In this document: positions 1 through 6,032 of the stretch, piece by piece
Layout: each line of letters opens with the position of its first letter
How positions within the stretch are numbered: position 1 is the first letter of the stretch
Source: an uncultured Paenibacillaceae bacterium
GTDB taxonomy: Bacteria; Bacillota; Bacilli; Aneurinibacillales; Aneurinibacillaceae
Reading direction: 5' to 3'
Length of the DNA: 6,627 nt
NCBI GenBank assembly: GCA_937874515.1
Contig: CALNBV010000223.1
Location: 1-6,627, forward strand
Notes under the pieces: model-generated
The model's input: only the letters and a program-made list of their open reading frames with translations
Database searches by the model: none
Told to the model about the DNA's origin: nothing
Translations under genes and position numbers: made by a program

Positions 1-1224
1 GGTTTTGCAGATATTTTTGTTGTATTTGCCAAAATCGATGGAGAAAAATTTAGTGCCTTTGTCGTCGAAAGGAAATCCGAAGGTGTAACCATTGGACCGG
101 AAGAACAAAAAATGGGATTGAAAGCCTCTTCTACCTGTTCCATTACTTTCGAAGATGTGAAAGTACCAGTGGAGAATCTTCTAGGAAAACCTGGTGCAGG
201 TAATTTGTTTGCTTTTAATATCTTAAACTTCGGTAGACTTTCCGTGGGAGCTGGTTGTTTAGGGAACACGAAAGATACCATAGAAACCTCTGTGAAATAC
301 GCCAATCAAAGAGTTCAATTTGGCCGTAAAATTTCCTCCTTCCCTCTTATTCAAAAGAAAATCGCCGATATGAATATTAAATCTTATGTACTTGAAAGCA
401 TGGTGTACCGTACAGCCAATCTATTAGATCAAAAAGTAAAAGAATTAGATTTTAGTGACCCTGACATGGGGAACAAATCCAGGAAAGCCATTGGGGAATA
501 TATGTTGGAATGTGCCATTAATAAAGTGTTTGGTTCAGAAGTCCTGGATTTTGCCGCAGATGAAGGCTTACAAATCCATGGTGGATATGGATATATGAAA
601 GAATATAAAATTGAGGGTATTTATCGTGACGCAAGAATAAAACGCATTTTTGAAGGTTCAAACGAGATCATTCGCTTATTTATTACCACGACTGTGCTTA
701 AACAATTGTCTAAAGGGGAACTTCTTTCCTTGAAAAAAGAAATAGAGCAAATCTCTGAGGAACTGGAAAATACTATTTTTGTACCTAATATTGAAGGTGT
801 ATTAGACCAAGAATCTCATTTAGTAGCTATTACCAGAAAAATCTATGCTTTTACTTTAGCGCAAGCTATGGGTAAATATGGTGCGAAACTCGTTGAAGAA
901 CAAGAAATTTGCAGTAATTTAGCTGATATAATTATCAATTTATATGCAATGGAAAGCGTTTTATTACGTACCAAAAAATTAATAGAACTGAAGGGTGAAG
1001 AAGCAGTTCAAAATGGGATCAATATGACAAAAACCTTTATTCATGAAGCATTCGATCACAATGTTTGTTTCTCGAGAGAAACTCTCTATGCTGTTAACAG
1101 TGACGAAATGACAAATAATCTATCAAAATTAGAAGAATTATCTCGAAAATTATCCATTAACACCATAGGACTAAAACGTAAAATCGCGACAAAAGTAATT
1201 GATGCTGAAAAATACATCATTTAA
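1..1224 (+). CDS. Acyl-CoA dehydrogenase, FadE-like with C-terminal extension (5' partial)
   Basis: This is a flavoprotein that would oxidise an acyl-CoA to the trans-2-enoyl-CoA, passing electrons to ETF. The reading frame is open from base 1, so the N-terminal part (probably about 180-190 residues, judged from the roughly 590-residue two-domain family) lies outside; the internal ATG at 112 is not the start. The visible 407 residues begin in the middle beta domain, with the family pattern 'FEDVKVPVENLLG' near residues 48-60. The FAD/dimer-contact segment 'NQRVQFGR' is at 102-109 and 'QIHGGYGY' at 191-198. The catalytic base is Glu218 in 'FEGSNEI' (codon 652-654). About 190 residues follow that Glu, far more than in short/medium-chain enzymes, which places it with the VLCAD/ACAD9/Bacillus FadE type carrying an extra helical C-terminal domain. 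It stops 35 bp before the SDR gene and is probably co-transcribed with it. Sampled stretches look more AT-rich than the thiolase-like gene. The family is certain; the chain-length or branched-substrate preference is not readable. Confidence 0.95.
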   Translation, partial: GFADIFVVFAKIDGEKFSAFVVERKSEGVTIGPEEQKMGLKASSTCSITFEDVKVPVENLLGKPGAGNLFAFNILNFGRLSVGAGCLGNTKDTIETSVKYANQRVQFGRKISSFPLIQKKIADMNIKSYVLESMVYRTANLLDQKVKELDFSDPDMGNKSRKAIGEYMLECAINKVFGSEVLDFAADEGLQIHGGYGYMKEYKIEGIYRDARIKRIFEGSNEIIRLFITTTVLKQLSKGELLSLKKEIEQISEELENTIFVPNIEGVLDQESHLVAITRKIYAFTLAQAMGKYGAKLVEEQEICSNLADIIINLYAMESVLLRTKKLIELKGEEAVQNGINMTKTFIHEAFDHNVCFSRETLYAVNSDEMTNNLSKLEELSRKLSINTIGLKRKIATKVIDAEKYII

Positions 1225-1245
1225 TTCTAAAGGAAAAAATTGGAG

Positions 1246-1252
1246 AAGGAGG
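1246..1252 (+). promoter_or_regulatory. Strong ribosome binding site of the SDR gene
   Basis: AAGGAGG lies inside a longer purine run (1242-1260) and has 7 bp spacing to the ATG at 1260 and 10 bp to the adjacent in-frame ATG at 1263. Both starts are usable; the first has the more typical spacing. The choice changes the protein by one Met only. Confidence 0.8.
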
Positions 1253-1259
1253 AGGAAGA

Positions 1260-2024
1260 ATGATGGGTCGTTCCTTACAAGGTAAAGTTGCAATTATTAC
1301 AGGTGCGGGGAAAGGAATTGGAGCTGGAACTGCGAAACGATTGGCTGCAGATGGAGCAAAGATAGCGGTAATTGATTTAAAAGAAGAATATGGCATTGAC
1401 ACTGTAAATGCTATTAAAGCTACTGGCGGTGAAGCTATTGCAGTGGGATGTGATGTATCAAATGCCGAACATGTGCAACAGGCAATGGAAAAAGTAATCT
1501 CCCATTTTGGGCGAATTGATATCTTGGTCAATAATGCTGGTGTCACAAGGGATAATCTCGTTTTTAAAATGTCAGAAGAAGACTGGGATACCGTTCTAGA
1601 TACTCATCTAAAAGGAAGCTTTTTATGTAGTAAAGCGGTGCAAAAATATATGGTTGAACAGCGTTACGGAAAAATCGTGAATACCAGCAGCATAGGGGCT
1701 TCTGGTAAACGGGGGCAGGCAAATTATTCAGCAGCTAAAGCAGGGTTACAAGCCTTAACAAGAACTCTCGCAATTGAACTGGGACCTTATAATGTCAATG
1801 TCAATTGTGTAGCACCGGGATTTATTGCTACGGATTTGACCAGATCTACTGCAGAGCGACAAGGTTTAGATTTTAATGACATTGTAAAAGGTGCAAGTCA
1901 AAAAATTCCCATGAGAAGAGTAGGAACACCTGAGGATATTGCAAATGTCGTTGCCTTTCTAGTTAGTGATGATGCAAGCTACGTGGCCGGTGAAGTCATT
2001 AATGTTGGCGGTGGAGAACGTTAA
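1260..2024 (+). CDS. Short-chain dehydrogenase/reductase, probable 3-hydroxyacyl-CoA dehydrogenase
   Basis: This 254-residue classical SDR probably interconverts a 3-hydroxyacyl-CoA and its 3-oxo form in the cytoplasm. The Rossmann nucleotide motif 'TGAGKGIG' is at residues 14-21, 'NNAG' at 91-94, catalytic Ser143, and Tyr156/Lys160 in 'YSAAK'. Asp39 at the end of the second beta strand favours NAD(H) over NADP(H), fitting an oxidative role and unlike biosynthetic FabG. The Asn of the usual N-S-Y-K tetrad is replaced by His116 in 'DTHLKGSF'; the same His occurs in the dehydrogenase domain of peroxisomal MFE-2 (HSD17B4), as I recall its sequence. The C-terminus ends in the normal 'INVGGG' pattern. 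The gene is followed 27 bp later by the two MaoC-type genes. Homology annotation would often call it FabG. Its place in a catabolic operon, Asp39 and His116 argue for a hydroxyacyl-CoA dehydrogenase instead; the exact substrate is unknown. Confidence 0.94.
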   Translation: MMGRSLQGKVAIITGAGKGIGAGTAKRLAADGAKIAVIDLKEEYGIDTVNAIKATGGEAIAVGCDVSNAEHVQQAMEKVISHFGRIDILVNNAGVTRDNLVFKMSEEDWDTVLDTHLKGSFLCSKAVQKYMVEQRYGKIVNTSSIGASGKRGQANYSAAKAGLQALTRTLAIELGPYNVNVNCVAPGFIATDLTRSTAERQGLDFNDIVKGASQKIPMRRVGTPEDIANVVAFLVSDDASYVAGEVINVGGGER

Positions 2025-2051
2025 ATTTTAAAAAAGGAAGGTGGGAAGTTA

Positions 2052-2477
2052 ATGATTGATCCAACCGTGATTGGGAGCAAAACAGAAACCTGTGACTTTG
2101 AAGTGGAAAAGGGAGCCATTCGCGCCTTTGCCAGTGCCATTGGTGATGACAACCCCATTTATTTTGACGAATCTTATGCGCAGGCATTAGGTTATGTTAG
2201 TATCGTAGCTCCACCAACTTTTCCAGCTACCTTCCGTATGCCAAAACCGGGTTTGGATCATCTGGAGCTAAGACGGACGTTGCATGGGGAACAGGAATTT
2301 ATTTATGAACGCCCCATCGTAGCAGGAGATCATTTACGATGTGTAAGTACGCTGGTAGATAGTTATGAACGGGAAGGGAAACAAAGAAAAATGGTTTTCT
2401 TCATCCTTGAAACGAGAGGGGAAGATTTACAAGGGAACTTAGTATATACCTCAAAAACAACTATTATCTATCGTTGA
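2052..2477 (+). CDS. MaoC-like hotdog protein, HadA-type non-catalytic partner
   Basis: This 141-residue single-hotdog protein is of the MaoC_dehydrat_N / FAS1-like dehydratase type. In two-subunit enoyl hydratases such as mycobacterial HadAB this kind of subunit supports acyl-chain binding while its partner does the chemistry. The segment at residues 27-39, 'ASAIGDDNPIYFD', corresponds to the hydratase-2 motif D-x4-H. Asp32 is present but the His position is Tyr37, so the canonical Asp/His dyad is incomplete. 'PPTF' at 54-57, before the central hotdog helix region, is typical of HadA-like proteins. The start is supported by a purine-rich ribosome binding site (GGAAGGTGG, 2036-2044) about 7 bp upstream. 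A complete hotdog gene with a full dyad follows 19 bp later, which strongly suggests a heterodimer. An independent thioesterase or a chain-length-specific hydratase are weaker alternatives. Confidence 0.88.
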   Translation: MIDPTVIGSKTETCDFEVEKGAIRAFASAIGDDNPIYFDESYAQALGYVSIVAPPTFPATFRMPKPGLDHLELRRTLHGEQEFIYERPIVAGDHLRCVSTLVDSYEREGKQRKMVFFILETRGEDLQGNLVYTSKTTIIYR

Positions 2478-2496
2478 TAGGAGGAGAATTACCCTT

Positions 2497-2919
2497 ATGG
2501 AATGGAGTAAAATCAAGGTCAATCAAGAAATTGAGTTGGTAAAACCCCCCATTGAAAAGGTGCAATTAGTGAAATATGCAGGCGCTTCTGGTGATTTTAA
2601 TTTAATTCATACAGACGATGAAACGGCCCGTAAATCAGGTTTGCCTGGTGTCATTGCCCATGGCATGTTCAGTATGGGATTTTTGGGGCAATTAGTTTCT
2701 AATATTGTTGGAAATGATGGGTTTGTGAGCAGATTACAGGTTCGCTTTGTTGGCATGGTACGTCCTGGAGACACAGTAACTTGTAAGGCAATTGTCGTGG
2801 CAAAAGATGAAGAAAAAAGAACCGTTGATTTAGAAATTTCTACGGAGAAACAACCGGGACAAGCTTCTACTATTGGGCAGGCTTCCATAAAATTTTTTAG
2901 TCCGGTGGGTCAAGCTTAA
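2497..2919 (+). CDS. MaoC-like (R)-specific enoyl-CoA hydratase, HadB-type catalytic subunit
   Basis: This 140-residue MaoC-family hotdog protein probably adds water to a trans-2-enoyl-CoA to give the 3-hydroxyacyl-CoA. The motif 'YAGASGDFNLIHTD' at residues 27-40 contains the catalytic Asp33 and His38 with the normal five-residue step. It is followed by 'GLPGVIAHGMFSMG', the usual second conserved block, which closely resembles the HadB/hydratase-2 pattern 'IAHGML.MG'. The later 'VRFVGMVRPGDTV' is the standard central-strand block. The start is set by AGGAGG at 2479-2484. It lies just after the HadA-type gene, and the two single hotdogs together equal the double-hotdog hydratase-2 domain of eukaryotic MFE-2. 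With the upstream SDR they would form a complete hydratase/dehydrogenase step. The family is secure; the substrate and the stereochemistry (R, from family knowledge) are inferred. Confidence 0.93.
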   Translation: MEWSKIKVNQEIELVKPPIEKVQLVKYAGASGDFNLIHTDDETARKSGLPGVIAHGMFSMGFLGQLVSNIVGNDGFVSRLQVRFVGMVRPGDTVTCKAIVVAKDEEKRTVDLEISTEKQPGQASTIGQASIKFFSPVGQA

Positions 2920-2943
2920 AAGATACAACGGGAGGGTGAAACC

Positions 2944-4077
2944 ATGAAATCAGAGCGGATTGCAGCCATTGTTGGTGTAGCAGAATCAGACCTGGGTGTG
3001 TTGGATGGTAGAAATGTCTTGCAACTTCAGGCTCAGGCTGCCAAACGGGCGCTAGATGATGCAGGTTTTACGAAGGATGATGTAGATGCACTATTTACTA
3101 CAGCGAACTGGGCTCATTTTCCCCAACTTATGTTGGCAGAGTATCTGGGGATTCAGCCAAAATATACTGGGGGGACAAACATCGGAGGTTCTTCTTTTGA
3201 ATCCCATGTAGCTCATGCCCTTGTTGGCATTCATGCTGGTCTGTTTGATGTAGCCTTAATCACTTATGGGAGCACCAACCGGACAAATCGAATCCCTTCT
3301 CTTTCCAATTTAACATTAAAATATGAAGAACCTTTTGGCTTACCTTCTCCTATTGGGCACTATGCCATGGCAGCCATGAGACACATGCACCAATATGGGA
3401 CCACCTCAGAACAACTGGCAGAAATCGCTGTCGCCACACGGAAATGGGCGTGTTTGAATGAAAAGGCTTTTATGCGTGAGCCAATTACAATTGAAGATGT
3501 ATTAAAATCCCCTATGATGTGCGAACCGTTACATCTTCTCGACTGTTGTTTAATTACCGATGGTGGTGGTGCCCTTGTGATTGCCTCAGCGAAAGCAGCT
3601 GCCCGTGCAAAAAAAAAGCCAGTTTGGATTCTGGGTCATGCCGAAAAGGTAACCCATAACTCAGTGACTTTTATGCCTGATTTAACGGTTACAGCTGCAA
3701 AGGATACAGGGAAGCGGGCTATGGAAATGGCTGGGATTACCCATGATGAAATTGATGTGGTTCAAGTTTATGATTCTTTTACCATTACCGTTCTCTTAAC
3801 ATTAGAATCCTTAGGTTTTTGTAAACCGGGAGAAGGAGGAGAATTTGTCAGTGGACAGCGAACCGCACCAGGGGGTTCGTTTCCCTTAAATACAAGCGGA
3901 GGTGGATTGTCCTATTGTCATCCAGGGATGTTTGGCATCTTTCTCTTAATTGAAGCGGCACGGCAATTACGTGGAGAATGTGGAGAACGACAGGTCCAAG
4001 ACGCAAAAATTGCTCTGGTGAACGGGACAGGAGGCACCCTTTCTTCCACTTCTACACTCATTTTAGGGAGGGACTAA
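2944..4077 (+). CDS. Thiolase-superfamily protein lacking catalytic cysteines (Ltp/SCP2-thiolase-like)
   Basis: This 377-residue protein has the full thiolase fold length and typical late blocks: 'VYDSFTITVLLTLESLGF' (275-292), 'GEGGEFV' (296-302), 'LNTSGGGLSYCHPGMFG' (315-331) and 'ARQLRGE' (339-345). These match the bacterial lipid-transfer/SCP2-thiolase-like group (Ltp2/3/4, DitF type). The nucleophilic Cys expected in the N-terminal half is absent: the matching segment is 'TNIGGSSFESH' (78-88), with Gly81 or a nearby small residue in its place. The second Cys of the usual C-terminal 'C-x-G-G-G' block is also missing ('VNGTGG', 359-364). The 'H-P-G' histidine (His326) is kept, and Tyr276 and Tyr324 are candidate active-site residues. 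Ordinary thiolysis through a Cys-acyl intermediate is therefore unlikely. By analogy with Ltp2, a retro-aldol cleavage of a hydroxyacyl-CoA is plausible; acyl-CoA binding without catalysis is the alternative. The ribosome binding site GGGAGGG (2930-2936) supports the start. The following DUF35 gene begins 1 bp after the stop, which matches known thiolase-DUF35 partner pairs. Confidence 0.92.
   Translation: MKSERIAAIVGVAESDLGVLDGRNVLQLQAQAAKRALDDAGFTKDDVDALFTTANWAHFPQLMLAEYLGIQPKYTGGTNIGGSSFESHVAHALVGIHAGLFDVALITYGSTNRTNRIPSLSNLTLKYEEPFGLPSPIGHYAMAAMRHMHQYGTTSEQLAEIAVATRKWACLNEKAFMREPITIEDVLKSPMMCEPLHLLDCCLITDGGGALVIASAKAAARAKKKPVWILGHAEKVTHNSVTFMPDLTVTAAKDTGKRAMEMAGITHDEIDVVQVYDSFTITVLLTLESLGFCKPGEGGEFVSGQRTAPGGSFPLNTSGGGLSYCHPGMFGIFLLIEAARQLRGECGERQVQDAKIALVNGTGGTLSSTSTLILGRD
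3609..3617 (+). other. A9 run with in-phase A-AAA-AAG heptamer
   Basis: Nine consecutive A's in the thiolase-like gene encode Lys223-225. The heptamer at 3612-3618 has the reading phase of the dnaX-type slippery site (xxA AAA AAG). A -1 shift here would add 13 codons and stop at 3657-3659. No stimulatory structure was recognised, so it may be incidental. Confidence 0.4.
4065..4071 (+). promoter_or_regulatory. Ribosome binding site inside the thiolase-like gene end
   Basis: AGGGAGG lies in the last codons of the thiolase-like gene, 7 bp ahead of the ATG at 4079. The stop TAA (4075-4077) and the next start are separated by a single base. This arrangement suggests translational coupling and near-equal synthesis of the two products, as expected for a complex. 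Confidence 0.75.
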
Positions 4078-4078
4078 T

Positions 4079-5992
4079 ATGGACGTTTTGATTCCAAAAC
4101 CTGAAATTGATGATGATTCCAGGCCATTTTGGGAAGGTGTAAAAAATCATAAATTAATGATTCAGAAATGTGAGGAATGTGAAAAACATATTTTCTATCC
4201 AAGAATCATCTGTCCCCATTGCTTTTCTGAACATGTAACCTGGGTAGAAGCCAGTGGACAAGGTCAAATTCATAGTTATACGGTTGTTCATAAAGCAATG
4301 CCCCCTTTTAAGAAACAAACCCCTTATATTGTAGGAATCATCGAATTAAATGAAGGGGTAAGAATGATGAGCCGTATTATCGGTGATCGGGATCAAATCA
4401 GAATTGGCAAGCCTGTTACTTCTCGTTATGGTATGTCAGTAGCACAATTACTAGAGAAAGCATCCTCCTCCTCTCCAGATAAAGAAGTTTTATATGATGG
4501 AATAAGAAGACTTACTTATCGGGACTTACAAACAGAAGCAAATGAATTAGCCTGTGGTTTAAGCCAGATAGGCGTTAAACAAGGAGATCGGATTGGCGTA
4601 AGTATCCCCACATGGTATGAATTTATAGTTATTGTTTTTGCTATTGCAAAACTTGGTGGGATTCTAGTTCCTTTTAATACTCGCTACCGTGAGGAAGAAG
4701 CAGAGCATATTTTAAAAGATTCAGGTGCCAGCGTAGTATTTTTCCCCAGAGAATATGATCATGTAAATCATCTTCGACAATTTCAATCCATTAAACAACG
4801 TCTATCCTCTTTGCAACATTTAATTCCTGTCCGATTTGAAACTGAGGAAATGAATAGTTATCAACAATTGCGGGAAATTGGTAAGGAAGGTAGACTTCCT
4901 GAAGTAAATGTGAATGTGCATGAAGATGTATTCGCTATCATTTACACATCTGGTACAACTGGGAAACCGAAAGGAGCCATGTTATCACATAATAATCTGG
5001 TTGATACAGCTGTAAATAGTTTAATAGCGATCCATGCCAATAAAGATGATGTTTATCTACAAGCTACCCCTTATTTTCATATTATGGGGCTTGGAGCCAT
5101 ATTGCGATTAGTGGCAAGTGAAGCAAAGGTGGTATTATTAGAAACTTATCATCCGGAAAGAACATTACAGCTGATTGAACAAGAAAAGATCACCATACAT
5201 CCAGGTGTTCCTACATTGTTTATCCTTGAATTGAATCACCCTTCCTTTAATTCCTATGATTTGTCTTCTCTTAGATTAGCCACCATGGCAGGGGCACCCT
5301 GTCCAGTGGAAATCATTCGACGAGTAAAGTCGGAAATGGGTTGTCCTATTTTGGTAAGTTATGGAATGACGGAAACATCCCCTGTATTAACCTTTACAGA
5401 TTTTGAAGATGATGATATCACCCAGTCCACTACTGTTGGACGAGCAATCCAAGGTGTGGAATTGAAAATAGTGGATGATAATCGAAAAGAAGTAGTTGAA
5501 GGTGAAGTTGGTGAACTTGCCTGCCGTAGTAAGGGATTAATGAAAGGGTATTATAATTCCTCAGATAAAACTCTTGAAGTGATCGATGATGAAAAATGGT
5601 TTTATACCGGTGATTTAGCAACCGTAGATAAACAAGGATATGTGAGAATTGTTGGACGGAAAAAAGATATGATTATACGTGGCGGATATAATGTTTATCC
5701 CAGTGAAATCGAAGATATTTTTTATACACATCCTTACGTAATGGAAGTTGCTATTTTAGGCTTGCCGGATTCCGTATTAGGTGAAGTTACTTGTGCAGCG
5801 GTAGTATTAAGACCAGATAGTTCCGTTTCTCTTGGAGAATTAGAAGGATTTATTCAAGAACATGTAGCTGATTTTAAAAAACCTGACCATATTGTCATTA
5901 TTGATGAATTACCTAAAACAGCGTCAGGGAAAATTATGAAATTCTTATTAAAAGAAAACATCTTAAATGAAAAAACGGTTCTACTGCGATAG
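4079..5992 (+). CDS. DUF35 zinc-ribbon/OB-fold domain fused to an acyl-CoA ligase
   Basis: This 637-residue protein has two parts. Residues 1-115 form a DUF35 domain: the N-terminal 'FWEGVKNHKLMIQKC' helix block, a zinc ribbon with Cys31, Cys34, Cys45 and Cys48, and an OB-fold including 'SGQGQIHSYTVVH' (59-71) and 'IRIGKPV' (107-113). DUF35 proteins bind thiolase-superfamily partners. From about Met119 to the end is an ANL-family acid-CoA ligase making an acyl-adenylate and then the acyl-CoA from ATP and CoA. It has the P-loop 'YTSGTTGKPKG' (289-299), 'YGMTE' (428-432), 'YTGD' (509-512), the hinge region 'GRKKDMIIRGGYNVYPSEIE' (526-545) and catalytic Lys618 in 'PKTASGK'. The ligase part is about 519 residues, a normal full length. 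The DUF35 part appears to lack its last strand and tail (about 20 residues). The ATG at 4433, where a free ligase would begin, has no visible ribosome binding site. This argues for one polypeptide in this sequence, though an assembly deletion cannot be excluded. The carboxylic acid substrate is not readable. Confidence 0.94.
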   Translation: MDVLIPKPEIDDDSRPFWEGVKNHKLMIQKCEECEKHIFYPRIICPHCFSEHVTWVEASGQGQIHSYTVVHKAMPPFKKQTPYIVGIIELNEGVRMMSRIIGDRDQIRIGKPVTSRYGMSVAQLLEKASSSSPDKEVLYDGIRRLTYRDLQTEANELACGLSQIGVKQGDRIGVSIPTWYEFIVIVFAIAKLGGILVPFNTRYREEEAEHILKDSGASVVFFPREYDHVNHLRQFQSIKQRLSSLQHLIPVRFETEEMNSYQQLREIGKEGRLPEVNVNVHEDVFAIIYTSGTTGKPKGAMLSHNNLVDTAVNSLIAIHANKDDVYLQATPYFHIMGLGAILRLVASEAKVVLLETYHPERTLQLIEQEKITIHPGVPTLFILELNHPSFNSYDLSSLRLATMAGAPCPVEIIRRVKSEMGCPILVSYGMTETSPVLTFTDFEDDDITQSTTVGRAIQGVELKIVDDNRKEVVEGEVGELACRSKGLMKGYYNSSDKTLEVIDDEKWFYTGDLATVDKQGYVRIVGRKKDMIIRGGYNVYPSEIEDIFYTHPYVMEVAILGLPDSVLGEVTCAAVVLRPDSSVSLGELEGFIQEHVADFKKPDHIVIIDELPKTASGKIMKFLLKENILNEKTVLLR

Positions 5993-6006
5993 AAATAGTT
6001 TGAAAA

Positions 6007-6022
6007 TTTACAAAATTGTAAA
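6007..6022 (+). repeat. Short inverted repeat in front of the RraA-like gene
   Basis: TTTACAA, two bases, then TTGTAAA form a perfect 7-bp inverted repeat in the 40-bp gap. Its right arm overlaps the first two bases of the ribosome binding site at 6021. As RNA it could form only a weak AU-rich stem, and no U-tract follows, so it is not a convincing terminator. As DNA it could be a regulator site; chance in AT-rich sequence is also possible. Confidence 0.45.
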
Positions 6023-6026
6023 GGAG
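6021..6026 (+). promoter_or_regulatory. Ribosome binding site setting the RraA-like start
   Basis: AAGGAG with 6 bp spacing to the ATG at 6033 fixes the start of the last, right-truncated gene. The next in-frame Met is at residue 20, inside the conserved N-terminal block. Confidence 0.8.
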
Positions 6027-6032
6027 ATCGAG

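Noticed and set aside
112..114. ATG as the start of the acyl-CoA dehydrogenase
   Set aside because: The frame is open and conserved from base 1, and this Met sits inside the middle beta domain with no ribosome binding site.
1217..1546. Open frame on the minus strand opposite the SDR gene
   Set aside because: It lies fully against a clear SDR with all motifs, and its peptide is low-complexity Pro/Ala/Ile with no recognisable domain.
1999..2187. Short minus-strand open frame across the SDR/hotdog gap
   Set aside because: Antisense to two solid genes and the ribosome binding site between them; the peptide looks like random His/Gln/Trp-rich sequence.
2607..2888. Minus-strand open frame opposite the catalytic hotdog gene
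   Set aside because: It is the complement of a conserved MaoC coding region; no domain seen in the peptide.
4433..4435. Separate start for a free acyl-CoA ligase
   Set aside because: No ribosome binding site is visible upstream and the DUF35 frame runs through without a stop; kept as one protein, with the fusion flagged.
5430..5621. Minus-strand open frame inside the ligase gene
   Set aside because: It overlaps conserved ligase motifs and the peptide shows no family features.
6007..6022. Intrinsic terminator after the ligase gene
   Set aside because: The stem is AU-rich and weak, there is no downstream U-tract, and the next ribosome binding site overlaps it.
6000..6028. Promoter in the gap before the RraA-like gene (TTGAAA at 6000)
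   Set aside because: No -10 hexamer is found at suitable spacing; the ribosome binding site occupies the position.
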